Assembly: GCF_900089605.1 (NCBI RefSeq)
Contig: NZ_LT594324.1
Location: forward strand, 3,472,001-3,536,000
Reading direction: 5' to 3'
Source: Micromonospora narathiwatensis
GTDB taxonomy: Bacteria > Actinomycetota > Actinomycetes > Mycobacteriales > Micromonosporaceae
DNA length: 64,000 nucleotides
Shown: positions 1 to 8,512 of the stretch, piece after piece
Layout: the number at the start of each line of letters is the position of its first letter
How positions within the stretch are numbered: position 1 is the first letter of the stretch
Position numbers and translations under genes: made by a program
The notes under the pieces: generated by a model
The model's database searches: none
What the model was told of the DNA's origin: nothing
What the model saw: only the letters and a program-made list of their open reading frames with translations

Positions 1-362
1 CGCAGCTTCGGCGCCTCGCCGTCGATCGCGGTCTTGGCGGTACGCAGGAAGTTGGCGACGGAGACGCCGGGCACCTCGACCGGGTACTGCATGGCCAGGA
101 AGAGGCCGGCGCGGGCCCGCTCGTCGACGGACATGGCCAGCACGTCCTCGCCGTCGAGGGTCACCGAGCCGCCGGTGATCTCGTACTTGGGGTGACCGGC
201 GATCGAGTACGCCAGGGTCGACTTGCCGGAGCCGTTCGGGCCCATGATCGCGTGAGTCTGGCCCGAACTGACCGTCAGGTTTACCCCATCGAGGATCGGC
301 TTGAGCTCACCCTCGGGCAGCTTGACCGACACCTTCAGGTCGCGGATCTCCAGGGTGCTCAT
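1..362 (-). CDS. sufC: Fe-S cluster assembly ATPase SufC (3' part outside window)
   Basis: ABC-type ATPase of the SUF system. It binds SufB and SufD and drives Fe-S cluster assembly on the SufBCD scaffold in the cytoplasm. Reading leftwards from the ATG at 360-362, the protein starts [13 protein letters not shown] and has a clear Walker [10 protein letters not shown], around residue 38. About 120 residues are visible; the signature motif and Walker B lie beyond position 1. The start codon overlaps the stop codon of the upstream Rieske gene (TAATG), so the two are translationally coupled. The identity is secure from the neighbours and the Walker A context. Only the truncation by the window edge limits the call. 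Confidence 0.95.
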   Translation of the reverse strand, partial: MSTLEIRDLKVSVKLPEGELKPILDGVNLTVSSGQTHAIMGPNGSGKSTLAYSIAGHPKYEITGGSVTLDGEDVLAMSVDERARAGLFLAMQYPVEVPGVSVANFLRTAKTAIDGEAPKL

Positions 363-706
363 TATCGGCTTACTCCATTGCTCGGCTTCGGGCGGCCGTC
401 GTCGCCCACGGGAAGGTAGATCTCGCCGTCGCGGACTTCGACGGGATAGACGGGAACGGGTTCGGTCGCGGGCAGCCCGGTCGGCTCACCGGTACGCAGG
501 TCGAAACGGGATCCGTGCAGCCAGCATTCCAGCGTGCAGCCCTCGACCTCGCCCTCGGAGAGAGCCACGGCGGCGTGCGAGCACTCGTCGTACACGGCGT
601 AGAAGTTGTCGTCCTCGCCGTGCACGATCGCGAGCTGGGTACCGTCGACGTCGGCGCTGATCGCGGTGCCCTTCGGCACGTCCTCGGTCGAACAGATCCT
701 GATCAT
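362..706 (-). CDS. Rieske-type [2Fe-2S] ferredoxin within the suf operon
   Basis: A 114-residue small Rieske protein resembling the ferredoxin subunit of non-heme oxygenases. The cluster ligands are visible as C-S-H near residue 42 and C-W-L-H near residue 62. There is no signal peptide, so it is cytoplasmic. It overlaps sufD by 4 nt upstream (ATGA) and sufC by 1 nt downstream, placing it inside the operon. This position between sufD and sufC is typical of actinomycetes. Its role is not settled: it may supply electrons for cluster assembly, or may simply be an Fe-S client. Family call is firm, function is inference. Confidence 0.9.
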   Translation of the reverse strand: MIRICSTEDVPKGTAISADVDGTQLAIVHGEDDNFYAVYDECSHAAVALSEGEVEGCTLECWLHGSRFDLRTGEPTGLPATEPVPVYPVEVRDGEIYLPVGDDGRPKPSNGVSR

Positions 707-1848
707 CAGGCGCCGGCCCTGGTGAGCCGGGCCTCGATCGCGTCGCCGAGCCGCTCCCGCAGCTCCTCGACCGGGATCTTGTTGATCAGCTCGGCGAAGA
801 AGCCGCGGACCACCAGCCGGCGGGCCTCGGCCTCCGGGATGCCCCGGGCCATCAGGTAGAAGAGCTGCTCGTCGTCGAAGCGGCCGGTCGCGCTGGCGTG
901 CCCGGCACCGGCGATCTCGCCGGTCTCGATCTCCAGGTTGGGTACGGAGTCCGCCCGGGCGCCGTCGGTGAGCAGCAGGTTCCGGTTGATCTCGTACGTG
1001 TCGGTGCCGGTTGCCTCGGCCCGGATCAGCACGTCACCGACCCAGACGGTGTGCGCGCTGTCGCCCTGCAGGGCACCCCGGTAGCCGACGTAGCTGCGGC
1101 AGTCCGGCACCGTGTGGTCGACCAGCTGCCGGTGCTCCAGGTGCTGCCCGGAGTCGGCGAAGTACAGCCCGTACAGCTCGGCCTCGCCGCCCCGGTCGCT
1201 GTATTCCACCGAGGTGTACTGACGGACCAGGTCGCCGCCGAGGCTCACCTGCACGTGGGTCACCTTGGCGTCGCGGCCCAGCCGCACCTTGAGGTGCTGC
1301 GCCTGCACGGCGTCGTCGGCCCAGTCGGCGACGGTGACCAGGGTCAGCTTCGCGCCGTCGGCGACCGCCACCTCGACGTTGTCGGCGAGGGTGGCCGAGC
1401 CGGTGTGCTCCACCACCACGGTCACCTCGGCGAACCGGTCCACCTCGACGAAGGTGTGGCCGAAGGCGAGCGCGTCCGCGCTCTCGCCGACCACCCGCAG
1501 GCTCACCGGGGTGGTCACCACCGCCTCGCGGGCGACCCGCACCAGCAGCGCCTGCTCCACCCCGCCGTACGCCAGCGCGCTGACCCGGTCGAACGGGGTG
1601 AGCACGCTGCCCACCCGCGGATCGTCCTTGCCGATCCGGTCGACGGTGACGCCCTCGGGCAGGTCGGCGTACTCGTGGCGGACCGCGCCGGTCGCGGCCG
1701 GCGCCTCGCCGGTCAGGCCGCGCAGGCGCTTGAGCGGAGTGAAGCGCCACTCCTCCTCCAGGCCCGTGAGGGCCGGGAAGTCGGCGACGTCGTACGAGCG
1801 GAGCGCCTGCGACTTGGTCGCGGGCGGCGCGGAAGCCTGGGTAGTCAT
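706..1848 (-). CDS. sufD: Fe-S cluster assembly protein SufD
   Basis: A 380-residue scaffold subunit that forms the SufBC2D complex. The C-terminal part carries the conserved SufBD beta-helix core, with a sequence of the type CRSYVGYRGALQGDS and an ending DEQLFYLMARGIPEAEARRLVVRGF that closely parallels the SufB C-terminus. It starts at an ATG (MTTQASAPPATKSQ) and is separated from sufB by 94 nt, the only real gap in the operon. That gap holds no obvious promoter. Length is normal for the family. Confidence 0.95.
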   Translation of the reverse strand: MTTQASAPPATKSQALRSYDVADFPALTGLEEEWRFTPLKRLRGLTGEAPAATGAVRHEYADLPEGVTVDRIGKDDPRVGSVLTPFDRVSALAYGGVEQALLVRVAREAVVTTPVSLRVVGESADALAFGHTFVEVDRFAEVTVVVEHTGSATLADNVEVAVADGAKLTLVTVADWADDAVQAQHLKVRLGRDAKVTHVQVSLGGDLVRQYTSVEYSDRGGEAELYGLYFADSGQHLEHRQLVDHTVPDCRSYVGYRGALQGDSAHTVWVGDVLIRAEATGTDTYEINRNLLLTDGARADSVPNLEIETGEIAGAGHASATGRFDDEQLFYLMARGIPEAEARRLVVRGFFAELINKIPVEELRERLGDAIEARLTRAGA

Positions 1849-1942
1849 CTCTTCCTTGGTCTGTTCAGCGATTGATCGGAGGGTCGGTCGGGCTGGTCGC
1901 GACGCGGCGCGACGGGTCCGGGCCGCGCGAGGGCCAGCCGGG

Positions 1943-3373
1943 TCAGCCGACCGCGCCTTCCATCTGGAGCTCGATCAGGCGGTTGAGCTCCAGGGCGTAC
2001 TCCATCGGCAGTTCCTTGGCGATCGGCTCGATGAAGCCACGCACGATCATCGCCATCGCCTCGTCCTCGCTCAGGCCCCGGCTCATCAGGTAGAAGAGCT
2101 GGTCCTCGCTGACCTTGGAGACGGTCGCCTCGTGGCCCATCGACACGTCGTCCTCGCGGATGTCGACGTAGGGGTAGGTGTCCGAGCGGGAGATGGTGTC
2201 GACCAGCAGCGCGTCGCACTTGACCGTGCTCCGGCTGCTGTTGGAGCCCTCCAGCACCTGCACCAGCCCCCGGTACGAGGTGCGGCCACCGCCCCGGGCG
2301 ATCGACTTCGACACGATCGTGCTGCTCGTGTGGGGTGCCGCGTGCACCATCTTGGCGCCGGCGTCCTGGTGCTGGCCCTCACCGGCCATGGCCACCGAGA
2401 GCACCTCGCCCTTGGCGTGCTCGCCGGTCATGTAGACCGCCGGGTACTTCATCGTGACCTTGGAGCCGATGTTGCCGTCGATCCACTCCATGGTCGCGCC
2501 CTCGTGGCACACGGCCCGCTTGGTGACCAGGTTGTAGACGTTGTTCGACCAGTTCTGGATGGTCGTGTAGCGGCACCGGGCGTTCTTCTTGACGATGATC
2601 TCCACGACGGCACTGTGCAGCGAGTCCGAGGAGTAGATGGGCGCGGTGCAGCCCTCGACGTAGTGCACGTACGCGCCCTCGTCGACGATGATCAGCGTCC
2701 GCTCGAACTGGCCCATGTTCTCCGTGTTGATCCGGAAGTAGGCCTGCAGCGGGATCTCCACGTGCACGCCCTTCGGCACGTAGATGAACGAGCCACCGGA
2801 CCAGACGGAGGTGTTCAGCGCGGCGAACTTGTTGTCGCCGACCGGGATCACCGTGCCGAAGTACTCCTTGAACAGGTCCTCGTGCTCCTTGAGCGCGGTG
2901 TCCGTGTCCAGGAAGACGACGCCCTGCTCCTCAAGGTCCTCGCGGATCTTGTGGTAGACGACCTCGGACTCGTACTGCGCCGCGACACCGGCGATCAGCC
3001 GCTGCTTCTCCGCCTCGGGGATGCCCAGCCTGTCGTAGGTGTTCTTGATGTCCTCGGGCAGGTCCTCCCAGCTGGCGGCCTGCTTCTCGGTGGACCGGAC
3101 GAAGTACTTGATGTTGTCGAAGTCGATCCCGGTCAGGTCGGCGCCCCAGGCCGGCATCGGCTTGCGGCCGAACAGCCGCAGGCCCTTCAGACGCAGGTCG
3201 AGCATCCAGGCCGGCTCGTTCTTCTTGGCCGAGATGTCCCGTACCACCGCCTCGTTGAGGCCACGCTGGGCGGAGGCCCCGGCGACGTCGGGGTCGGCCC
3301 AGCCGTACTCGTAGCGACCGAGGGCGGCGAGCTGCTCTTCCTGGGTCAGGGGCTGGACGATCTGCTCGGTCAT
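1943..3373 (-). CDS. sufB: Fe-S cluster assembly protein SufB
   Basis: A 476-residue scaffold subunit on which [4Fe-4S] clusters are built before transfer to apo-proteins. Typical SufB features are seen: the motif [14 protein letters not shown], the segment [21 protein letters not shown] containing a conserved Cys, and the C-terminal helix [27 protein letters not shown]. Length matches the family. The start ATG at 3371-3373 overlaps the sufR stop codon (ATGA). Regulated with sufR from the promoter near 4133-4161. Confidence 0.97.
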   Translation of the reverse strand: MTEQIVQPLTQEEQLAALGRYEYGWADPDVAGASAQRGLNEAVVRDISAKKNEPAWMLDLRLKGLRLFGRKPMPAWGADLTGIDFDNIKYFVRSTEKQAASWEDLPEDIKNTYDRLGIPEAEKQRLIAGVAAQYESEVVYHKIREDLEEQGVVFLDTDTALKEHEDLFKEYFGTVIPVGDNKFAALNTSVWSGGSFIYVPKGVHVEIPLQAYFRINTENMGQFERTLIIVDEGAYVHYVEGCTAPIYSSDSLHSAVVEIIVKKNARCRYTTIQNWSNNVYNLVTKRAVCHEGATMEWIDGNIGSKVTMKYPAVYMTGEHAKGEVLSVAMAGEGQHQDAGAKMVHAAPHTSSTIVSKSIARGGGRTSYRGLVQVLEGSNSSRSTVKCDALLVDTISRSDTYPYVDIREDDVSMGHEATVSKVSEDQLFYLMSRGLSEDEAMAMIVRGFIEPIAKELPMEYALELNRLIELQMEGAVG

Positions 3374-4125
3374 CTGATTGTCCTCACAGTGGTGACGGTG
3401 TTACCGGACTTACGCGGCTGGGCGGGGATGTGCGTGGTGCACACCCCGTCGCCGTGCGCGATGGTGGCCAGGCGCTGCACGTGGGTGCCGACCAGACGGG
3501 AGATCACCGTGGTCTCGGCCTCGCACAGCTGGGGGAACTCGGCGGCCACGTGCGCCACCGGGCAGTGGTGCTGGCAGAGCTGGCCGCCGGAGGCGATCGT
3601 GGACGCGTTGGCAGCGTAGCCCTCGGCGGTCAACGCCCCGGCGAGCGCCTCCGCCCGGGCGAGCGGGTCGTCGCCGGCGTCCTCCATGGCGGCCCGGCAG
3701 CGGGCCTCCAGCGCCGACACCTGCTCGGCCGCGAACGCCTCCACCGCCTCCGGTCCGCCGCTGCGGGCGATCCAGCGCAGCGCGGCGGTGGCCATGTTGT
3801 CGTAGTGGTGGGTGCCGCAGCGCAGCCGGGCCGCGTCGGTCAGCACGAAGACCTTGGCCGGTCGACCCCGGCCCCGGCTGCCCCGCACGACCTGCTCGCG
3901 GGCGACCACGTCCCCGTCGGCGAGCATCGCGTCGAGGTGCCGGCGGATCGCCGCGGGGCTGAGCCCGAGCGCCGAGCCGAGCTGGGCGGCGGTGGTCGCC
4001 CCCCGCTCCAGCAGCAGCTGGGTGACCCGGTCCCGGGTGGAAAGATCGGCGGACACAGCCGGCTCGCCACGCCGCGGCGTGGCGCCGTCGGCCTGGTGCC
4101 CGGAGAGCCCCGCCGCCTTTTTCAC
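3370..4125 (-). CDS. sufR: Fe-S cluster-sensing repressor SufR
   Basis: A 251-residue winged-helix regulator with an N-terminal HTH ([20 protein letters not shown], then [14 protein letters not shown]) and a cysteine-bearing C-terminal half. The cysteines show C-x12-C-x27-C spacing, plus an extra Cys 4 residues before the first. This is the spacing I know for the [4Fe-4S] ligands of mycobacterial SufR. Holo-SufR represses the suf operon and loss of the cluster relieves it. The GTG at 4123-4125 is chosen because a TAACGT box ends 7 nt before it and no Shine-Dalgarno sequence is present. The open frame continues far upstream, but without family similarity. First gene of the operon; overlaps sufB by 4 nt. 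Confidence 0.93.
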   Translation of the reverse strand: MKKAAGLSGHQADGATPRRGEPAVSADLSTRDRVTQLLLERGATTAAQLGSALGLSPAAIRRHLDAMLADGDVVAREQVVRGSRGRGRPAKVFVLTDAARLRCGTHHYDNMATAALRWIARSGGPEAVEAFAAEQVSALEARCRAAMEDAGDDPLARAEALAGALTAEGYAANASTIASGGQLCQHHCPVAHVAAEFPQLCEAETTVISRLVGTHVQRLATIAHGDGVCTTHIPAQPRKSGNTVTTVRTIR

Positions 4126-4132
4126 AACGCCA

Positions 4133-4161
4133 ACGTTACGTAATTCGCCGGAGGGCCGCAA
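4133..4161 (-). promoter_or_regulatory. suf operon promoter with probable SufR operator
   Basis: On the minus strand a -35 TTGCGG (4156-4161) and a -10 TAACGT (4133-4138) are separated by 17 bp. The -10 box lies 7 nt before the sufR GTG, which predicts a leaderless transcript. Overlapping it, at 4125-4138, is CAAC-N6-GTTA on the plus strand, one mismatch from the CAAC-N6-GTTG site I recall for Streptomyces SufR. An 8-bp palindrome TTACGTAA lies at 4136-4143. An operator here would block RNA polymerase and give autorepression. Confidence 0.65.
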
Positions 4162-4227
4162 ACCGGGTCCCGGTGATTCCCGACACCGGGGTGTCGGAGT
4201 CACCCGATCGTGCTCCACTACGGTGCG

Positions 4228-4233
4228 TAGGAT
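4228..4233 (+). promoter_or_regulatory. -10 box of ctaA, leaderless layout
   Basis: TAGGAT lies exactly 7 nt before the GTG start of ctaA and there is no Shine-Dalgarno sequence. The first transcribed base would be the G of the start codon. No convincing -35 hexamer is visible. Confidence 0.6.
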
Positions 4234-4240
4234 TCGCTTC

Positions 4241-5185
4241 GTGAAGCCTTCCGTCCGGTTCCCGGTCTCCCCCACGCTGCTGCGTCGGCTCGCGTACGCC
4301 TCGATCATCGCGAACGTGGCGATCGTGGTCACCGGCGGGGCGGTCCGGCTGACCGCCTCGGGCCTCGGCTGCCCCACCTGGCCCCGGTGCACCGACGAGT
4401 CGTACCACACCACGCCGGAGATGGGCGTGCACGGGATGATCGAGTTCGGCAACCGGCTGCTCACCTTCGCGGTGGGCGTCATCGCCCTCGCCGTGCTGCT
4501 CGCTGTGCTGGCCCAGCGGCCCCGCCCGCGCGGGCTGCTGCCACTGGCGATCGCGGTCTTCCTCGGCATCCCCGCCCAGGCGGTGATCGGCGGGATCACC
4601 GTGCTGACCGACCTCAACCCGTGGGTGGTCGGGCTGCACTTCCTCGCCTCGATGGCGGTGATCGCCGCCGCGTACGCCCTCTGGCGCCGCACCGTCGAGC
4701 CGGACGGCCCGGCGATGCCCACCGTGCCGGCACCGCTGCGTACCCTCGCCCTGCTCACCACGGTGGTGAGCGCGACGGTGCTGGTGGTCGGCACCTGGGT
4801 GACGGGCAGCGGCCCGCACGCCGGCGACAAGGGCGCGGCCCGCAACGGCCTCGACCCGGAGTCGATCTCCCAGGTGCACGCCGACGGGGTCTTCCTGCTG
4901 ATCGGCCTCTCGGTGGCACTGGTCTTCGCGTTCCGCGCGGTGGGCGCGACACGGGCCGCCCGGGCCGCCGCCGTGCTGGTCGCGGTCGAGCTGGGCCAGG
5001 GCCTGATCGGCTTCGTGCAGTACTTCACCCACCTGCCGGGGGCGCTGGTCGCCGCGCACATGCTCGGCTCCTGCCTGGTGCTGCTGGCGACCCTGGCGAT
5101 GCTCTGGTCGACCCGGGAGCGCCGCCCGGTCGCTCCGGAGAACCGGCCCAGCCCGGCCGCCGAGCCGGTCCCCGCCGCCGTCTGA
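4241..5185 (+). CDS. ctaA: heme A synthase CtaA (COX15 family)
   Basis: A 314-residue polytopic membrane protein that oxidises heme O to heme A for aa3-type cytochrome c oxidase. About eight hydrophobic segments are visible. The conserved extracytoplasmic motif SGLGCPTWPRC with its two cysteines follows the first segment. A second loop has GSGPHAGDKGAARNGLDPESISQVHADG, with the His residues expected for heme binding. Start is the GTG at 4241 (VKPSVRFPVSP), supported by the -10 box 7 nt upstream; the frame upstream of it is unlike the family. The gene diverges from sufR. Its partner ctaB lies 3.3 kb downstream. Confidence 0.95.
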   Translation: MKPSVRFPVSPTLLRRLAYASIIANVAIVVTGGAVRLTASGLGCPTWPRCTDESYHTTPEMGVHGMIEFGNRLLTFAVGVIALAVLLAVLAQRPRPRGLLPLAIAVFLGIPAQAVIGGITVLTDLNPWVVGLHFLASMAVIAAAYALWRRTVEPDGPAMPTVPAPLRTLALLTTVVSATVLVVGTWVTGSGPHAGDKGAARNGLDPESISQVHADGVFLLIGLSVALVFAFRAVGATRAARAAAVLVAVELGQGLIGFVQYFTHLPGALVAAHMLGSCLVLLATLAMLWSTRERRPVAPENRPSPAAEPVPAAV

Positions 5186-5189
5186 CCGG

Positions 5190-5224
5190 CACCCGGCACC
5201 CGGCACCCGGCACCCGGCACCCGG
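5190..5224 (+). repeat. tandem heptamer repeat (CACCCGG x5)
   Basis: Five perfect copies of CACCCGG in a row begin 4 nt after the ctaA stop codon. The array lies between ctaA and the beta-helix gene and contains no reading frame of its own. Likely slippage-prone and variable in copy number between strains. Confidence 0.95.
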
Positions 5225-5293
5225 CGAGGTTACCCACCAGCGGCTGCGGGAATGCCGTCCGCCGACGGACTGTCCGCCCCGAGGGGAGTTCCG

Positions 5294-6961
5294 GTGTCGC
5301 GCAAGGGCCTGTCCACGAGCGTCCCGCAACGGCTCACCCCGGTCGCCGGTGCGCCGCTGTGGTGCGACGCGCGCGACTTCGGGCTCACCGGCGACGGGCT
5401 GACCAACGACCAGCCGGCACTGGCCGCGCTGGTGGACCGGCTGGGCGAGGGGTACGCCGCCGACGGGCGGGCCCGGGTGATCTACTGCCCGCCCGGCATC
5501 TACTCGATCCGGGACGCCGGCACCGTCTGGCGCAGCGGCGTGTCGCTGATCGGCGCCGGTTCCGCGGCGACCCGCTTCCTGCTCAGCAACGAGGGAAACC
5601 GCAGCGACCCGGTGCCGCTGGCCTACTGGACCACGGTGCAGCACGGCGCGGACCGGGACCGGCACATCGCCGACTGCACGTTCGCCGACTTCGAGATCGA
5701 CGGCTCGGGCGTCGGCATGGCCGAGTACAACTACCTCGCCAAGGGCCTCGGGCTGCAGTACGTGGTGCGCGGGGTGTTCCGCAACCTCTACATCCACCAC
5801 ACCGGGGCGACCGGGCTCGGCTGCGACTTCCTCCAGGACAGCCTGATCGAGGGGGTGGTCGTGGTGGGCTGCGGCCGGCTCGACAACGGCGAGCAGATGG
5901 GTGGCGCGGGCATCGGCGTCGGCATCGGCGGCTGGGGCGACGTGGAGCGCCTCACCATCGCCAACTGCACCACGGTCGGCAACGGCACCAACGGGATCTT
6001 CCTGGAGCTGCAGAAGGACCACTGGTCGCCGCCACGCGGCTTCCGCATCATCGGGTGCCACAGCCAGGCCAACCGGTTCGGCATCTCCGACTGGGGAGCC
6101 GACGGCCTCGTGGTGTCCGCCTGCACCCTCACCAACAACCTGGAGGCCGGGTTCGACGTCTCCGCCAACGGCACCTCGGGCGTGGCCGGCCGGGGCGGGC
6201 TGCTGACCGGGTGCGACATCGACCGCAACGTCGGCGACGGGATCAGCATGGGCAACACCCCCGGCGCGTACGCGGTGCGGGGCAACCGGATCAGCCGCAA
6301 CGGCGGATACGGCTACCACGAGCACGACCTGGGCAACGGTTACCGCGGCCCGGCGGCGGACGTGGTGATCGAGGGCAACGACATCCGGGACAACGCGCTG
6401 GACGGCATCCGGATCGACCGGCCGATGATCGACGCGACGGTCCTCGGCAACCGGATCCGCGACAACGGGCGGCGCTCCGCGCCGGCGCATCGCGGCAGCG
6501 GCGACGCGGTGCGCTACGGGCCCCGCACGGTGGTCGACGGCGCGGCGGACTGGCCCTGGGACGGGCACCGGGGCAAGGCGGTGCGGGTCGACTCGCGGGT
6601 GGCCGTGGTGGCGGCCAACACCGCCACGGAGCTGTCCCTGGCCGAGGTGCGGCCGGACGGCGCCACCGGATGGAACGAGGCGACCCCCGCGCCCGGAACC
6701 CCGTACGAGCTGCCGGCCGGTCCGGCGGTCCGCGCCGGGATCGCCGTCAACGCCCGGATCGAATCGGCCACCGTACGGGGCAACCGGATCTGGAACCGGG
6801 ACGAGGAGACCCAGACCTACGGGTTCTGGATCACCGCGGCGGGCAGTTGCGTCTCCTGCCGGATCGAGGACAACGACTTCGCCGGCACCGAGGCGGCCGT
6901 CCGGCTGGAAACGCCTCCGGTCGGCGGTCGCTGGGACCACAACCACGAGGACGTGGCGTGA
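5294..6961 (+). CDS. right-handed parallel beta-helix protein (pectate-lyase-3-like)
   Basis: About 555 residues. The N-terminus (DARDFGLTGDGLTNDQPALAALVDRL, then a YCPPGIYSI stretch) is the entry of a pectate-lyase-3/glycoside-hydrolase-28 type fold. It is followed by many N/G-rich coils such as IEGNDIRDNALDGIRI and VLGNRIRDNG. Around residues 410-480 a small beta-rich insert (TVVDGAADWPWDG to TPAPGTPYELPAG) looks like the mini-domain seen in phage tail-spike-like proteins. No signal peptide, so export or target is unclear. The GTG at 5294 is chosen because GAGGGGAG ends 5 nt upstream; an ATG at 5252 is in frame but has no such site. Substrate is unknown; a polysaccharide is a guess from the fold. 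Confidence 0.75.
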   Translation: MSRKGLSTSVPQRLTPVAGAPLWCDARDFGLTGDGLTNDQPALAALVDRLGEGYAADGRARVIYCPPGIYSIRDAGTVWRSGVSLIGAGSAATRFLLSNEGNRSDPVPLAYWTTVQHGADRDRHIADCTFADFEIDGSGVGMAEYNYLAKGLGLQYVVRGVFRNLYIHHTGATGLGCDFLQDSLIEGVVVVGCGRLDNGEQMGGAGIGVGIGGWGDVERLTIANCTTVGNGTNGIFLELQKDHWSPPRGFRIIGCHSQANRFGISDWGADGLVVSACTLTNNLEAGFDVSANGTSGVAGRGGLLTGCDIDRNVGDGISMGNTPGAYAVRGNRISRNGGYGYHEHDLGNGYRGPAADVVIEGNDIRDNALDGIRIDRPMIDATVLGNRIRDNGRRSAPAHRGSGDAVRYGPRTVVDGAADWPWDGHRGKAVRVDSRVAVVAANTATELSLAEVRPDGATGWNEATPAPGTPYELPAGPAVRAGIAVNARIESATVRGNRIWNRDEETQTYGFWITAAGSCVSCRIEDNDFAGTEAAVRLETPPVGGRWDHNHEDVA

Positions 6962-6971
6962 GGCCGCCTCG

Positions 6972-6997
6972 CCCCGGCCGGGCCGGGCCCGGCGGGG
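6972..6997. terminator. imperfect GC-rich hairpin between convergent genes
   Basis: An imperfect inverted repeat of CCCCGGCCGGG against CCCGGCGGGG lies in the 36-nt gap between the beta-helix gene and the ATP-grasp gene. It could end transcription from both sides. Confidence 0.45.
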
Positions 6998-7918
6998 TCA
7001 GGACCGGTGGGCCAGGTGGGTGGTGATCGCCGCGGCGAGGCGGTCGGCGGCGGCGGCGGCGTACCCGATGAACAGGCTGGGCTCGGTGAGCTCCAGCTCG
7101 ACCAGGACGGGTGCGCCGTCCGGGCCGGGAATCAGGTCGACCCGGGCGTAGAGCAGCCGGTCCGCGCCGCCCGGGACGGCGGCCAGGGCCCGTTGGGCCA
7201 CCGCGAGCTGCTCGGGCAGCGCCGTCCGGCGGTCGATCCGCTCCTCCTTGTAGAGCTCGGCCACGCCCCGGTCGGGGCCGGTCAGCATCGGCCCCTTGCG
7301 GATCGCGTGGCTGAACGCCAGGCCGTCCGGCCCGGCGAGGAAGAGCAGCGCGGTCTCCCCGGCCGTGTCCACCGCCCGCAGGTACGGCTGGACCATGGCG
7401 ACCCGGCCGGCGGCGGTGAGCCGGCGCACGTGCGCCACGGCCAGCTCCCGGTGCTCCGGATCGGCCAGGTCGTACCGGCCGGTGTCCTGGCTGCCGGCGC
7501 TGACCGCCGGCTTGACCACGTATTCGCCGGAGTCGGCGGGCGGCGTCCAGGTCTGGCCCGGCTCGACCCAGACGGTCGGCACGGTGGGCACGCCGGCGGC
7601 GGAGAGCTCGGCGAGGTACCGCTTGTCGGTGTTCCAGCGGACCACGTCGGCGGGGTTGACCAGCCGGGGCACGGTCTGCGTCCAGGCGACGAACTCGTCA
7701 CGGCGCAGCGCGTAGTCCCAGGGTGAGCGGAGGACTACCAGGTCGTACCCGGACCAGTCCACGGCCGGGTCGTCCCAGATCGCCGCCTCGGCGACGACGC
7801 CGCGGGCGGCCAGCGGAGCGAGCACGAGCCGGTCGTCCGGGTCGAGGCCGGGCAGGGCGGAACAGGTGGCGAGAGCGACCCGGGGCTCCCCCCGGGTCGG
7901 CTGGTGGTGGTTGGTCAA
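6998..7918 (-). CDS. ATP-grasp domain protein (RimK/DcsG-like ligase)
   Basis: A 306-residue protein of the ATP-grasp superfamily, whose members join a carboxylate to an amine or thiol using ATP. The N-terminal part (VALATCSALPGLDPDDRLVLAPLAARG, VVLRSPWDY) matches the substrate-side domain of actinobacterial ATP-grasp proteins. Nucleotide-binding elements include YVVKPAVSAGSQD, VQPYLRAV and a metal-site LVELELTEPSLF. The start is a TTG at 7916-7918, 6 nt after the stop of the upstream gene; no good Shine-Dalgarno site is present, so the start is uncertain. It probably forms a two-gene unit with the 111-residue protein. The product is unknown. Confidence 0.75.
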   Translation of the reverse strand: MTNHHQPTRGEPRVALATCSALPGLDPDDRLVLAPLAARGVVAEAAIWDDPAVDWSGYDLVVLRSPWDYALRRDEFVAWTQTVPRLVNPADVVRWNTDKRYLAELSAAGVPTVPTVWVEPGQTWTPPADSGEYVVKPAVSAGSQDTGRYDLADPEHRELAVAHVRRLTAAGRVAMVQPYLRAVDTAGETALLFLAGPDGLAFSHAIRKGPMLTGPDRGVAELYKEERIDRRTALPEQLAVAQRALAAVPGGADRLLYARVDLIPGPDGAPVLVELELTEPSLFIGYAAAAADRLAAAITTHLAHRS

Positions 7919-7924
7919 TTTATG

Positions 7925-8260
7925 TCAACGGGCCATCGTGCGCCGGGCCATCGACCGCCAGAGGTCGTTGCTGGGCCGCATCTGGTCCATCAGTTCACGC
8001 TCCCAGGCGTTCTCGACGGCGACCCCGGCCAGGGCGCAGGCCTGCCGCGCGACGTCGGTGCCGTCGGCGAACTGGTCGGCCCACTCCCCGTCGGAACCCA
8101 CGAGGACGATCCGCGCGCCGCGCTTGCCGACGTACTCGATGACCGCCTTCGCGCCGCCGTGTCCGGCGGCGAACGACTTGATGCCGGCAACCAGGCCGTT
8201 GGGAGCCGGGTCGGCGGCCGTCTGTTCAGCCGTCAGCGTCGTATCGGAACCATCTGCCAT
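7925..8260 (-). CDS. small conserved protein of unknown function (111 aa)
   Basis: I do not recognise a functional family. The protein is soluble, with a short acidic/Thr-rich N-terminus and a helix-strand pattern (VIEYVGKRGARIVLVGSDGEWADQF). It ends RSMARRTMAR. The ATG at 8258-8260 is chosen because a TAGGCT -10 box lies 7 nt upstream. Longer in-frame extensions cross this promoter and look non-coding. It directly precedes the ATP-grasp gene with 6 nt between. Confidence 0.7.
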   Translation of the reverse strand: MADGSDTTLTAEQTAADPAPNGLVAGIKSFAAGHGGAKAVIEYVGKRGARIVLVGSDGEWADQFADGTDVARQACALAGVAVENAWERELMDQMRPSNDLWRSMARRTMAR

Positions 8261-8267
8261 GACGCGA

Positions 8268-8273
8268 AGCCTA
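8268..8273 (-). promoter_or_regulatory. -10 box of the 111-aa protein gene, leaderless layout
   Basis: On the minus strand TAGGCT is followed by 7 nt and the ATG at 8260. No Shine-Dalgarno sequence exists between them. The 8261-8512 interval around it is noticeably more AT-rich than its surroundings and holds no further gene I can support. Confidence 0.55.
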
Positions 8274-8512
8274 AGCAGACTTCCACCCACATGTGCGAGA
8301 ACGATGAACCAATTGTGATGCCAATTACCTACGGGCTTAAGGAAGACCACAGGTAATTTGCCCAGTCATGTCGCACTAAGTCCCCACGAAGCGGACAGGT
8401 GAGATCGTCACATTCTGTCCGAGTTGAGCCGCCCTCGCTCAGCCTGAAAAAAGTTCTGATAAACGGCGCGACCTGCGGTGACGCATTCCACCCGGGTCCA
8501 CGCCCCGCCGGA

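Noticed and set aside
4136..6946. A 936-residue open frame opposite ctaA and the beta-helix gene
   Set aside because: Its composition is that of a shadow frame, and it runs antisense through the conserved ctaA motifs.
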